Of a DNA stretch of 64,000 nucleotides, positions 54,252 to 63,750 are shown in pieces. The first letter of the stretch is position 1. Every line of letters starts with the position of its first letter. The stretch is from Reclinomonas americana ATCC 50394 (Eukaryota; Jakobida; Jakobea; Jakobida), in the NCBI GenBank assembly GCA_048213135.1, contig PS015010.1, positions 992,001-1,056,000 of the forward strand, read 5' to 3'. The translations under genes were made by a program, and so were the position numbers. The notes beneath the pieces were generated by a model. That model had not been told where the DNA came from, did no database searches, and saw nothing but the letters and a program-made list of their open reading frames with translations.

Positions 54252-54304
54252 TTCAAAAATAAAAATCGAAATTTTTCAGATAGAGATGGTTCTATTCTTG
54301 TAAC

Positions 54305-54360
54305 TACGTTCTGTTGAGAATGAATCGGTGCATCTTCATATTTGCGCATTCGCATATTTT
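54305..54360. repeat. GCATATTTG-type intergenic repeat after the sigma gene
   Basis: GCATCTTCATATTTGCGCATTCGCATATTTTTTATTT contains the same words (GCATTCGCATAT, CATATTTGC) as the repeats at 25207-25290 and 55324-55446, quoted here only in part. It lies between converging genes. Confidence 0.6.
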
Positions 54361-55323
54361 TTATTTAACTTCCAAAGTCCACAAGTCATTACTGTATACA
54401 AACTCGGGTTGATTAGGCGTTCCGCCGTATTTACCGCCGGTCATCCATATTTTGTTATGGCAGATAGTGGTAGCCATACCACCTCGTGGTGTCCATGGAG
54501 CGGGAAGGTCTTTCCACTCCTTACCATTCCCGCTGTACATCACCTGGCTCAGGAACTGGCCGTTGCGGTTGCAGCCGATCAGCCATATTTTATTGTCGAA
54601 CACCTGTGCCTCGTAACCAAAAACTTCCTGTCCCTTTACAATTTCAGGAGTAAGTAATTGCCAGTCGAGCCCGTTCAGTGATATCCATACATCATTGTTG
54701 AGCAGGAAAAGCGTGTCGTTCTTTTGCACCACCTGGCTGTTGATCCTCTTCCCGAAAGGCATACTGTCTTTTTTTCGGGTCCAGTTTATGGCATCTTCTG
54801 AATTCCAGATGTCGGCATAGCGGGTGCTTTTGTCCTCACCACCTATGATCCATATCTTATCGCGAAAAACAAAGGGATGATAAAAGAAACGTCCCGGAAG
54901 ATTACTTTTTCCCGCTGTCTCTTCCCAGGTCCGCATGTCGCTGCTGCGGTAAACCGTATTGTCCTGGGTGAACCGTTCTATGTTACCTTCAAAATGTCCC
55001 AGTCCGTAAATGGCATCTTTAAAATATATATAATCGAGAAAGGCCAGGTTATTGATGGCGTTGGGTAATACAGATTTTGTCCAGTTCTTTCCATCCGCCG
55101 AAAACCAGTTTCCATCGGGGTGAAATACCCATAACGTATCCCGTACATTGAACATCTGGAAATTGTAACTCTTTTTCCAGGCGCCGCTGTCGAGGATCTT
55201 TGTCCAGTGATAAACACTGTCGCCGGAATGAGTTGTTGCGGTTGAGGAAGATGAGGGCGAAGGCCCGTTGCAAGCGGCGATGTTCCACAGTAGGGTGAGG
55301 TGTAGCAGATAACGCAAGTTCAT
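54361..55323 (-). CDS. Kelch-like beta-propeller lipoprotein
   Basis: This is a 320-residue predicted lipoprotein starting at ATG 55323 (MNLRYLLHLTLLWNIAAC). The frame extends upstream only through repeat DNA, which I reject. The mature part contains repeated kelch/galactose-oxidase-like blades: DTLWVFHPDGNWFSADGKNW, DKIWIIGGEDKSTRYADIWN, NKIWLIGCNRNGQFLSQVMY, NKIWMTGGKYGGTPNQPEFV (each given as a short piece). About 6 blades fit. It may bind a surface ligand. It lies 111 bp after the LacI gene on the same strand. Confidence 0.85.
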   Translation of the reverse strand: MNLRYLLHLTLLWNIAACNGPSPSSSSTATTHSGDSVYHWTKILDSGAWKKSYNFQMFNVRDTLWVFHPDGNWFSADGKNWTKSVLPNAINNLAFLDYIYFKDAIYGLGHFEGNIERFTQDNTVYRSSDMRTWEETAGKSNLPGRFFYHPFVFRDKIWIIGGEDKSTRYADIWNSEDAINWTRKKDSMPFGKRINSQVVQKNDTLFLLNNDVWISLNGLDWQLLTPEIVKGQEVFGYEAQVFDNKIWLIGCNRNGQFLSQVMYSGNGKEWKDLPAPWTPRGGMATTICHNKIWMTGGKYGGTPNQPEFVYSNDLWTLEVK

Positions 55324-55446
55324 TTTAATTACGAATTGGTAATTACGAATGTTATGCAGTAATTGAGGCATCATATTTTCACATCCCCACATTCGCATAT
55401 CTGCATATTCACACATACTCACATCCACACATCCTCAAATCTTCAC
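55324..55446. repeat. Mosaic repeat between the kelch gene and lacI, entering the lacI 3' end
   Basis: ATTACGAATT-type units (55326-55349) are followed by many degenerate copies of CACATTCGCATATCTGCATA-type words to 55446. The lacI stop codon lies inside the array: on the minus strand the last codons read ...GAATGTGAAGATTTGA, so the repeat supplies both the C-terminal residues ENVKI and the stop. Confidence 0.85.
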
Positions 55447-56487
55447 ATTCTCTTTTTTCTTTACTTTTTTGGAGGAGTTCCTGGCGAATAATTCCGTTTG
55501 CAGGGTTACGGTCTCAAATTCGGTAATGGGACGTTTGCTTTCGATGAGTTTGATGAGCAGTTCGGTAGCAACCTGTCCCATTTCAAAAGCGGGTTGTTTT
55601 ACCGCGGTCAGGCTGGGTTCAATCAGTTCCACCAGTGCGGAATTGGTAAAGCCCACGAGGGCTACATCGCCGGGAATGCTGATGCCACTGGCTTTGAGCG
55701 AGCTGATACATCCCAATGTGATCTTGTCACCGGCACAGAAAACCGCATCGGGTTTTTGTTTGAGTTGCATCAGTTCCTTGATGGCATCTTCCAGTTCGGC
55801 AACAATCATACCTCCGTGGTTGCAGTATTTTATATAAGCGTCGGATACCGGCAATCCATTATCGGCCAGTGCATGTTTGTAACCGTCGAGCCGTTCACGG
55901 GTGATGGACAGGTTGGGCGCACTGCTGATGTGAGCAATGCGTTTGTAACCCGCTTTTATAAGGTGGGTGGTAGCGTCATAAGCGCCTTTATAATTGTCCA
56001 CTACAACCTTGTAGGAATCTATCGCTTCAGTCACCCGGTCGAAGAAAACAATGGGAAGACCTTTTTCATGGAGCCGCCTGAAATGTTCAATATCGAAAGT
56101 CTCTGTAGAAAGGGATACCAGCAGTCCGTCTACCGAACGGGAGGAAAGATGCTCCACGTTCACAACTTCGCGGTCATACGATTCGTGGCTTTGTGATATG
56201 ATAACATGGTAGCCGCGGTTATAGGCGATGGACTCAATACCATTAATGGCCTGGGAGAAAAAGTTATTGGCGATCTCGCACACCACCACGCCAATAGAAC
56301 GGCTCCGGCGTTCCTTCAGGCTCAGGGCGATGGGGTTGGGGCGGTAGTTGAATTTTTCGGCATATTCGATCACCAGTTTCTTCGTTTCTGGGCTGATCTC
56401 GTAACTCCCCCGCAGTGCCCGGGATACCGTTGAAGTGGAAAGGCCCAGCGCTTTGGCGATATCCTTGATCGTTATGGCTTCGTACAT
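55435..56487 (-). CDS. LacI-family repressor of the pectin locus
   Basis: This 350-residue regulator has the LacI HTH TIKDIAKALGLSTSTVSRAL (residues 6-25) and hinge helix PNPIALSLK, then a periplasmic-binding-like ligand domain (SIGVVVCEIANNFFSQAING, GYKRIAHISSAP, VGFTNSALVELIEPSLTAV). It is divergent from the susC operon. A perfect palindrome with GCAATCGTT half-sites lies between, so it probably responds to a pectin-derived sugar. Its C-terminus (KKKENVKI) is formed by intergenic repeat sequence. Confidence 0.93.
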   Translation of the reverse strand: MYEAITIKDIAKALGLSTSTVSRALRGSYEISPETKKLVIEYAEKFNYRPNPIALSLKERRSRSIGVVVCEIANNFFSQAINGIESIAYNRGYHVIISQSHESYDREVVNVEHLSSRSVDGLLVSLSTETFDIEHFRRLHEKGLPIVFFDRVTEAIDSYKVVVDNYKGAYDATTHLIKAGYKRIAHISSAPNLSITRERLDGYKHALADNGLPVSDAYIKYCNHGGMIVAELEDAIKELMQLKQKPDAVFCAGDKITLGCISSLKASGISIPGDVALVGFTNSALVELIEPSLTAVKQPAFEMGQVATELLIKLIESKRPITEFETVTLQTELFARNSSKKVKKKENVKI

Positions 56488-56599
56488 TTTTGTTGTTTGT
56501 TATTTAGACAGTTAACGCACTATCCGCTCATCCGCTGAAAACCTTTTCAAGATAGGTTTTTTCGGTAAGTCACACATTGCCAGCTTTTTTAAGATTGTT

Positions 56600-56623
56600 G
56601 CAATCGTTACCGGCAACGATTGC
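56600..56623. promoter_or_regulatory. LacI-type operator palindrome
   Basis: GCAATCGTT and AACGATTGC form perfect 9-bp arms around a 6-base spacer (ACCGGC). The central CG-containing form is typical of LacI-family sites. It lies 113 bp before lacI and 165 bp before susC, so it can act on lacI itself and on the pectin operon. Confidence 0.8.
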
Positions 56624-56730
56624 GTAAAAAAATCATTTCCCGGGCAAAAACTTGTTGAAAAAACTGTGTAGAATTGATGCCGGGTTCAGTACTTATCCTA
56701 AAATACGAATAAGTTTCTGAACCCGGAACG

Positions 56731-56759
56731 TTTGCTTAGAATCCTGTCCCCAAACTTTG
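56731..56759 (+). promoter_or_regulatory. Promoter of the susC-led pectin operon
   Basis: TTTG at 56731-56734, a 17-bp spacer and AAACTTTG at 56752-56759 (one mismatch to TAnnTTTG) lie 29 bp before the susC ATG. The spacer is at the short end of the usual range. Confidence 0.45.
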
Positions 56760-56787
56760 ATTCACTAGTCTTAACAAAAACTGCTAT

Positions 56788-59700
56788 ATGAACAAACTAC
56801 TCGTTTTTCTGGCTTTTATTTTTTTCATCCCCCTTACCATCTTTGCCCAGAACAGGGTCATTAAAGGTAAAGTGACGGATGAGGCCGGAGCTCCGCTTTC
56901 CGGTGTGACCGTACTGACAAAGGGAGCTAAAAAAGGTGTGCAGACCGACAGGAACGGTGATTTTTCCATTACTGTCAGCGGCAACAGCACCGATCTTGTG
57001 ATCTCCTCTGTAGGATTTACCAGTAAAATAGTAACCATCACCGGCACCGACGCCGGCGTTGTGCAATTACAACGCTCCGTGGTGACACAGGACGATGTGG
57101 TGGTAGTGGGTTATGCCACCGCCAAACGCAAGGACCTGACGGGTTCTATTTCCTCCGTATCTGCCAAACAGATCAAGGATATACCGCTTACCTCCGCCGC
57201 GGAAGCCCTCCAGGGCAAACTGGCGGGTGTACAGGTAGTGGCGTCCGACGGTGCGCCCGGCGCGGAACTCGTGATCCGTGTACGCGGCGGCGGCTCCATT
57301 ACACAGGATAACTCACCATTATATATAGTAGATGGTGTACAGGTAGACAATGCCTTATCGGTGATCGCTCCGCAGGATATCGCCAGCATCGACGTACTGA
57401 AAGACGCTTCCACCACTGCTATTTATGGTGCACGTGGCGCCAATGGTGTGGTAATCATCACAACCAAAGGCGGCAGGGCAGGCAAAACCATCGTTAGCTA
57501 TAATGGCTCTTTCGGCTGGAGGGAATTACCCGAGACACAGAAAGTACTGAGCGCTTACGATTTTGTTCGCTGGCAGTATGAAAGGACCAGGGGCAGTTCT
57601 GCTGATAGTACAAGTTTCGCTCAAACCTATGGTACCACCTGGGATACATTGAGTAACTACAAAAATATTCCTACCATCAACTGGCAGGAGGAAGTATTCG
57701 GCCGCAGGGCTAAATACCAGAACCATAATGTAGCCGTTAGCGGTGGTAACCAAACCACTACTTTCAACCTGAGCCTTTCGGCCAGTAAAGAAGACGGGCT
57801 GCTGCTGGAATCCGGTTACGACAGGAAACTGGCCAACTTCAAATTCGATCACCGCATCAACGAAAAGGCCAGGATGGGCTTTACCATCCGCTACCTCGAC
57901 CAGGCCGTTCGCGGAGCCGGTACCACCAACAGCGGTACCCGTACCACCAACAGGCTGAGGCACAGCATTCAATACCGTCCGTTCGAGATCAAGAATGCGC
58001 CACCGGCCGATGAATTCGACGAAGCTTATTACCAGGCCTCTAACCAGATACAAAACCCCGTTATTCTTACCCAGGCTGAATACAAACGCCAGGAGCAGCG
58101 GGGCGTATACCTCACCGGCTATGCCAGTTATAATATCCTGAAGAACCTCACTTTCAGGACCACTGTGGGTTATGATAACACGGCCATCCGCCAGGAGCAA
58201 TTCTGGAGCAAGATCACGCCAACAGCCCGTAATGCCTCCAGTCTGCCTATCGCGGCTATCGGCGAACAAAGGAATGCCACCATCAGCAATTCCAATACGC
58301 TGCAGTACAGTGTGAACAATTTCAAGAAACACCATACTTTCTCTGTGCTGATAGGACAGGAGATCGTACAGCGTGATGCCAAGTCAACATATACGGAAAC
58401 GCGTTATTTCCCGGCCGATATTACCCCGGAAAAAGCGCTCGCCAATATGGGCCTGGGTTCTGCTCCTTCAGGTGCTACCCAGCCACGTCCTTCTTCCAGT
58501 GTGAATCCGCCATACCGCCTGTTCTCTCTCTTCGGAAGGATCAGCTACGCGTATGACGATAAGTTCCTCGTTACACTGAATGACCGTAATGACCGTTCTT
58601 CTAAATTCAAATACGAGAACGGTGCGCTCAACTTCATTTCCGGCTCTGCCGCGTGGAGGTTCTCCAAACACAAGTTCATGGACGCTACCCGCAACTGGTT
58701 GTCTGACGGTAAAATCCGCTTCGGTTATGGTGCCGTGGGTAACGACCGTATCGGTGACCTGCTCTATCAGCAACTGTATGGTGTAACAGGCGAGTACGCA
58801 CTCAACCACAACATCCTCCCGGGTTTTGCACCTTCCGCGCTGGCCAATGAAGACCTGCGCTGGGAAAGGAACGTGACCATGAATGGCGGTCTCGATCTCT
58901 CTTTCCTGAAAGGAAGGATCAACCTGTCAGTTGATGTATATAAGAACACAGCAAAAAATCTCCTGCTGAGTGTGAGCATTCCGCCCACAACAGGATATGC
59001 CACCCAGCTCAATAACGTAGGCGCCACTTCCAACAGGGGCGTTGAAATCCAGGTTGGTGCCGATGTGGTGCAGAAAAAGAACTTTACCTGGACTTCCAAC
59101 TTCAACATTGGTTTCAACAGGAACAGGGTTGACAACCTCGGTGGTCTGACCCAAATAACCAAAAGCGCGGGCTGGCAGGGTTCTGATGGTGCCGATGACT
59201 ACCTGGTTCGTGTAGGCGATCCCGTTGGACAGATGTACGGCTTTGTTACCGATGGCTATTACAGCATTGATGAATTCGATTATAACGCCACTACTAAAAC
59301 CTATACACTGAAAGCAGGAGTGGTGAGCAACGTATCCTTATATGGTGCGCCTCAGCCCGGCTCGATCAAATTCAAAGATTTGAACGGCGACGGTTTTGTA
59401 ACTGTTGACGGCGACAGGCAGGTGATCGGTAATGCCAATCCCAAATTCAGCGGTGGCTGGAACAACCAGTTCACCTACAAAGGATTTGACGCCAGCATTT
59501 TCGTGAACTTTGTTTATGGCAATGATGTGTACAATGCCAATAAGATTGAATGGACAGACGGTGCTTTCCCTAACCTGAACATGCTCAACATCATGAAAGA
59601 CCGTTTCACTTATATCAACGACCAGGGCGTAAGGGTAACTGATCCTACCGAACTGGCCGCACTGAATGCCAATGCCAAAATCTGGACACCCATCCGTGCA

Positions 59701-59982
59701 CAGCGCTACTATGCACACTCCTGGGCGATCGAAGACGGTTCTTATCTCAGGATCAACAACGTAACCCTGGGTTATACCGTTCCGCAAAAATTACTGTCCC
59801 GGATCAAAATTTCCAGCTTCAGGGTATACGGCACAGTGAACAACCTGGCCACGCTGACCAGCTACAGCGGTTATGATCCCGATGTGACCACCAGGAGGTC
59901 GGACCCGCTGACACCCGGTGTTGATTTCGCCGGTTATCCCAGGGCAAGGACATTCGTATTTGGTGTAAATGTTACTTTCTAA
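56788..59982 (+). CDS. SusC/RagA-type TonB-dependent outer-membrane transporter
   Basis: This 1064-residue protein has a signal peptide (to about residue 20), a carboxypeptidase-regulatory-like domain (about 24-100: IKGKVTDEAGAPLSGVTVL), a TonB box region (DDVVVVGYAT) and a plug (LAGVQVV, SPLYIVDGV, DASTTAIYGARGANGVVII), then the large barrel, ending in FVFGVNVTF with a terminal Phe. It imports oligosaccharides together with the SusD lipoprotein. By its neighbours (acetylesterase, pectin methylesterase) the substrate is a pectin fragment. Confidence 0.96.
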   Translation: MNKLLVFLAFIFFIPLTIFAQNRVIKGKVTDEAGAPLSGVTVLTKGAKKGVQTDRNGDFSITVSGNSTDLVISSVGFTSKIVTITGTDAGVVQLQRSVVTQDDVVVVGYATAKRKDLTGSISSVSAKQIKDIPLTSAAEALQGKLAGVQVVASDGAPGAELVIRVRGGGSITQDNSPLYIVDGVQVDNALSVIAPQDIASIDVLKDASTTAIYGARGANGVVIITTKGGRAGKTIVSYNGSFGWRELPETQKVLSAYDFVRWQYERTRGSSADSTSFAQTYGTTWDTLSNYKNIPTINWQEEVFGRRAKYQNHNVAVSGGNQTTTFNLSLSASKEDGLLLESGYDRKLANFKFDHRINEKARMGFTIRYLDQAVRGAGTTNSGTRTTNRLRHSIQYRPFEIKNAPPADEFDEAYYQASNQIQNPVILTQAEYKRQEQRGVYLTGYASYNILKNLTFRTTVGYDNTAIRQEQFWSKITPTARNASSLPIAAIGEQRNATISNSNTLQYSVNNFKKHHTFSVLIGQEIVQRDAKSTYTETRYFPADITPEKALANMGLGSAPSGATQPRPSSSVNPPYRLFSLFGRISYAYDDKFLVTLNDRNDRSSKFKYENGALNFISGSAAWRFSKHKFMDATRNWLSDGKIRFGYGAVGNDRIGDLLYQQLYGVTGEYALNHNILPGFAPSALANEDLRWERNVTMNGGLDLSFLKGRINLSVDVYKNTAKNLLLSVSIPPTTGYATQLNNVGATSNRGVEIQVGADVVQKKNFTWTSNFNIGFNRNRVDNLGGLTQITKSAGWQGSDGADDYLVRVGDPVGQMYGFVTDGYYSIDEFDYNATTKTYTLKAGVVSNVSLYGAPQPGSIKFKDLNGDGFVTVDGDRQVIGNANPKFSGGWNNQFTYKGFDASIFVNFVYGNDVYNANKIEWTDGAFPNLNMLNIMKDRFTYINDQGVRVTDPTELAALNANAKIWTPIRAQRYYAHSWAIEDGSYLRINNVTLGYTVPQKLLSRIKISSFRVYGTVNNLATLTSYSGYDPDVTTRRSDPLTPGVDFAGYPRARTFVFGVNVTF

Positions 59983-60001
59983 TTCTTTAAATGCTTCATA
60001 T

Positions 60002-61822
60002 ATGAAAAATAAATTTGTTCATACCGCGATAAAATTATCCCTCTTCGCTGCTACGACTATGGCAGGCTGGAGTTGCAAAAAATTCATTGAGGTAGAACCG
60101 GTATCTCAATACAGCATTCCGCAGGTATTCTCGGATGTGACCAATGCCACCACAGCGGTTGTCGGTGTATACGATGAACTGATGGGCGATAATGGTTATG
60201 GCATCCGCGTAAGCCTGTACTATCCTTACGACAGCGATGAAATGATCGTTACCGGCAACATCGACGGTGGCCGCCGCGATATCGGCCGTTACCGTTTGCA
60301 ACTGTCCAACAGCGAATTGACCAACCCTTTCAACGCCCTGTACCGCGGTGTTGAAAAAGCCAACCTCTGTATTGAACAGATACCGCAAATGGCATTGTAC
60401 AATTCCGGTTCGGCCACAGAACAAAAAGAACTCAGGCGCCTGTATGGTGAAGTGCTTACCTTAAGGGCTCAGTTCTATTTCGAACTGATCAGGAACTGGG
60501 GCGATGTACCTGCGCCGATGATACCGGCTTATAAGCAAACCGATCTTTTCATTCCCCGCAGCGACCGTGACTCTACGTACGATAAACTGCTTAACGACCT
60601 GCTGGCCGCTGAAGACCTGGTGCCCTGGAGAACAGAAGTACCCAGGAATGAAAGGGTGACCAAAGGTGCCGTAAAAGCCCTCAGGGCCAAGATGGCGCTG
60701 TTCCGCGGCGGTTACTCACTGCGTGGCAGGAAAGGAGCGCCCGGTGTGATGGAAAGAAGGGCAGACTATCTTAAATACTACCAGATCGCGAAACAGGAAT
60801 GTGCCGACCTGATGGCCAACCGTACACAGCATACACTCAATACCAACTACGAGTCCATCTGGAAAACCTACCTCGCTTCCATGACGTATGATCCTTCTTA
60901 CGAGATACTTTTTGAAGCCGGTGCCGGTGGTGCCAACAGTAACTCCGACAGCCGTATGGGGCAATACAGCGGACCTTCGGTGAATGCTTCTTCCCGCTAT
61001 GGATCAGGTGGCGGTGGTGTACAGGCCCTGCCCAATCTTTTCTATGCTTTCGACTCTGCCGACAAACGCAGGGACGTAGCCATCACTTACTACCAGGTAA
61101 ATGCCAATAACAATAAAGGAGCCCGCCGCCTTGGCGAACTCACCGACGGTAAATACAGGAGGGACTGGCGCAATCCTATTCAGCCTGCAGGTTTGAACCT
61201 CGGTTTTAACTGGGGTTTCATCAGGTTCGCCGATGTACTGCTCATGTTCGCAGAAGCGGATAACGAGATCAGCAATGGACCAACAGCCGCCGCTAAAGCC
61301 GCTTATGAAGAAGTACGCCTGCGTGCTTTCGGAGGTAACTCAGCGCTGATCGGTGTTACACCATCTGATAAAACCGGTTTCTTCAATGCTATTGTTGATG
61401 AACGCCTGCGTGAATTTGCCGGTGAAGGTGTCCGCAAATTCGACCTCATTCGCTGGAACCTGCTGGGTACTAAAATCGCGGAAGCCAGGACCAAGATCCA
61501 GGCCATTCAAACCAATACCGGTTATCCCGATACCGTTTGGGTAAAAAATAATGGTGAAGAACTGCAGTACTATGCCGGTACCAATACCGCTACTACCGCG
61601 TTGCCTTTCTGGAGGCCGACCAACAGGCCCAACCCAACAACAGGCTGGACTGCTGTATTGTGGAGGCGCCACCTCACCAATACCACCAACGCAATCGATA
61701 ACCTGCCGTTGTACCAGGGCTTCGCCAGCTTCTTTACACCGGGTAAAAGCGAATTGTTCCCTTTCTCGCAGGCCACGCTTGACGCGTACCAGGGAAAACT
61801 GGAACAGAACCCGGGATATTAA
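60002..61822 (+). CDS. SusD/RagB-type substrate-binding lipoprotein
   Basis: This 606-residue lipoprotein starts at ATG 60002 with lipobox GWSCKK (Cys about 25). The SusD fold shows VEPVSQYSIPQVFSDVTNAT at the N-terminus, helical TPR-like blocks (EVLTLRAQFYFELIRNWGDVP near 155-175) and the C-terminal signature IVDERLREFAGEGVRKFDLIRW. It binds sugars on the cell surface and delivers them to the SusC barrel encoded just before it. Confidence 0.95.
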   Translation: MKNKFVHTAIKLSLFAATTMAGWSCKKFIEVEPVSQYSIPQVFSDVTNATTAVVGVYDELMGDNGYGIRVSLYYPYDSDEMIVTGNIDGGRRDIGRYRLQLSNSELTNPFNALYRGVEKANLCIEQIPQMALYNSGSATEQKELRRLYGEVLTLRAQFYFELIRNWGDVPAPMIPAYKQTDLFIPRSDRDSTYDKLLNDLLAAEDLVPWRTEVPRNERVTKGAVKALRAKMALFRGGYSLRGRKGAPGVMERRADYLKYYQIAKQECADLMANRTQHTLNTNYESIWKTYLASMTYDPSYEILFEAGAGGANSNSDSRMGQYSGPSVNASSRYGSGGGGVQALPNLFYAFDSADKRRDVAITYYQVNANNNKGARRLGELTDGKYRRDWRNPIQPAGLNLGFNWGFIRFADVLLMFAEADNEISNGPTAAAKAAYEEVRLRAFGGNSALIGVTPSDKTGFFNAIVDERLREFAGEGVRKFDLIRWNLLGTKIAEARTKIQAIQTNTGYPDTVWVKNNGEELQYYAGTNTATTALPFWRPTNRPNPTTGWTAVLWRRHLTNTTNAIDNLPLYQGFASFFTPGKSELFPFSQATLDAYQGKLEQNPGY

Positions 61823-61925
61823 TGAGACAATTTGAAAATGAGATAATTTGAAAATTCTGCATCCTTCGGGACAAACAATGAAAATTGCGAACAAAATTCG
61901 TAATTAGTAATTCGTAATTATTTTG
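61823..61925. repeat. ATTTGAAAAT / ATTCGTAATT repeats after susD
   Basis: Directly after the susD stop come two copies of AATTTGAAAAT(T) (61830-61856) and then ATTCGTAATT-type units (61893-61920). They lie within an operon, between susD and the esterase gene, so they must be part of the operon mRNA if it is a single transcript. Confidence 0.85.
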
Positions 61926-61996
61926 AGCGTTAAGTTTTCTCATAAATGCAACATCGGGCTGCTTCACCAGGCAGCCCATGTTTTAAACTACAGGAC

Positions 61997-62755
61997 ATGA
62001 AACCCTGGCTGATACTCTGGACCGGTCTGCTGTTGTTGTCGTTTTCCCTGCCGGGGAAGAAGAAGATCAAAGTGTATATGATCGGGGATTCTACCATGTG
62101 TGTTTATGAAGCCCGCCGGGCACCGCTTACAGGATGGGGTATGCCCTTCGCTAATTTTTTCGACTCCACCGTAACCATCGACAACCGGGCAAGAGGCGGC
62201 AGAAGTACACGTACCTTTATCAGCGAGAACCGCTGGCAGCCTGTAGCCGACAACCTGGAAGAAGGCGATTATGTACTGATCCAGTTCGGTCACAATGACG
62301 AAGCCAAAGAAGAAAAGTACAAAGACCGTTACACACCGGTGCCGGATTACAAAACCAACCTTACCCGTTTCATTACCGAAACCCGTACCCGCAAGGCCAT
62401 ACCCGTGCTCATAACGCCGGTTACGCGTATGCGTTTTGATAAAGAAGGAAAGGCGCAGGAAACACATATGGAATATTCTGCCGCGGTACATGAAGTGGCT
62501 GCAACGCTCAGCGTACCGGTCATTGACCTGGATGCCCGCAGCAGGGAATTGTTGCAGCAATGGGGACCTGATAAATCGAAACTGCTGTTCATGCAACTGG
62601 AGCCCGGCGAAAACCCGGTGTATCCTGACGGGCAGAAAGACAATACCCATTTCAACGAATTCGGTGCCAGGATCATGGCGCAACTGGTGCTTAAAGAAAT
62701 ACAGCAACTCAAACTGGAACTAACGGAAAGAATTATTATACCAACCCGTAAATGA
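61997..62755 (+). CDS. SGNH-type rhamnogalacturonan acetylesterase-like protein
   Basis: This 252-residue protein has an N-terminal hydrophobic signal (MKPWLILWTGLLLLSFSL) and the SGNH blocks: GDSTMC (Ser nucleophile), RARGGRSTRTF, QFGHND (Asn) and DNTHFNEFG (Asp, His). The family is CE12, which removes acetyl groups from rhamnogalacturonan I or related pectins. It is the third gene of the pectin operon, with the CE8 gene starting 7 bp after its stop. Confidence 0.92.
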   Translation: MKPWLILWTGLLLLSFSLPGKKKIKVYMIGDSTMCVYEARRAPLTGWGMPFANFFDSTVTIDNRARGGRSTRTFISENRWQPVADNLEEGDYVLIQFGHNDEAKEEKYKDRYTPVPDYKTNLTRFITETRTRKAIPVLITPVTRMRFDKEGKAQETHMEYSAAVHEVAATLSVPVIDLDARSRELLQQWGPDKSKLLFMQLEPGENPVYPDGQKDNTHFNEFGARIMAQLVLKEIQQLKLELTERIIIPTRK

Positions 62756-62762
62756 TGATGCG

Positions 62763-63734
62763 ATGAACAGGATCATAGTGATCATACTCCTATTCCTGTC
62801 CTGCACAACACAGGCGCAGCCTGTGGTATACCCATCCCGGTTTACCGTAGCCAAAGACGGCACCGGCGATTTCACCAGCATACAGGCCGCCATCTGGGCC
62901 GTAAGAGACCTGTCACAACAACGTGTGACCATCTTTATAAAAAAAGGTATTTATGAAGAGAAAGTGGTCATCCCTTCCTGGAAAACAAATATCACTTTAC
63001 AGGGCGAGGACCCCGCAACCACTATTATATCTTACAACGATTTTGCCGGCAAACGCATGAACGGGCAGGATCATTTTTTGAAGACAGACACCATCAGGAC
63101 CTATACCTCGTATACCTTGCTGGTAGAAGGTAACGACTGCAGTATTGAGAACCTCACCATCCGCAATACCGCCGGCAGGGTAGGACAGGCGGTAGCCCTG
63201 CATGTGGAAGGCGACCGCTTTACCGCTAAGAACTGTTACCTGCTGGGCAACCAGGATACCCTGTACGCCGCTACGGAAAACAGCCGCCAGTATTATACAG
63301 GCTGTTATATTGAAGGGACTACCGATTTTATTTTCGGCGAAGCCATTGCGCTGTTCCGCAACTGCACCATTAAAAGCCTCGTCAATTCCTATATTACCGC
63401 CGCTTCAACCCGGCCCGGGCATGATTTTGGTTTTGTGTTCATGAACTGTGATCTTATTGCCGACAGCGCCGCAACAAAAGTATACCTGGGCAGACCCTGG
63501 CGGCCTTATGCCAAAACCGTTTTCATCGATACCCGTATGGGAGCGCATATCCTGAAACAGGGATGGGACAACTGGCGTAACCCTGCCAATGAATCTACCG
63601 TACTGTATGCGGAATACAACAGCAGTGGCGCCGGCGCATCTAAGGAAAGGGCAGCATGGAGTAAACAGCTGACAAGGAAAGAAGCACGCAAGTATACCGT
63701 CGCCCGTATTTTCAATAACTGGACACCTGAATAA
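62763..63734 (+). CDS. Pectin methylesterase (CE8)
   Basis: This 323-residue secreted protein has a signal sequence (MNRIIVIILLFLSCTTQAQ) that might be a lipoprotein type (LSC). It forms a right-handed beta-helix. Catalytic regions are NQDTLYA (Asp about 165) and EGTTDFIFG (Asp about 188), with LGRPWRPYA carrying the Arg. Two residues are inserted between the Asp sites compared with plant enzymes. It removes methyl groups from homogalacturonan. It is the next gene in the pectin operon. Confidence 0.93.
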   Translation: MNRIIVIILLFLSCTTQAQPVVYPSRFTVAKDGTGDFTSIQAAIWAVRDLSQQRVTIFIKKGIYEEKVVIPSWKTNITLQGEDPATTIISYNDFAGKRMNGQDHFLKTDTIRTYTSYTLLVEGNDCSIENLTIRNTAGRVGQAVALHVEGDRFTAKNCYLLGNQDTLYAATENSRQYYTGCYIEGTTDFIFGEAIALFRNCTIKSLVNSYITAASTRPGHDFGFVFMNCDLIADSAATKVYLGRPWRPYAKTVFIDTRMGAHILKQGWDNWRNPANESTVLYAEYNSSGAGASKERAAWSKQLTRKEARKYTVARIFNNWTPE

Positions 63735-63750
63735 TGCCGATGAAAAAGTC

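Larger units (their letters stand above)
56488..56787. other. Divergent control region between lacI and susC
   Basis: The 300-bp gap contains a hairpin AAAACCT/AGGTTTT with T-run at 56538-56562, the LacI-type palindrome at 56600-56623 and the susC promoter at 56731-56759. No small gene is visible. Confidence 0.7.

Noticed and set aside
55324-55428. N-terminal extension of the kelch-like protein
   Set aside because: It is encoded by intergenic repeat DNA; the lipoprotein signal begins at 55323.
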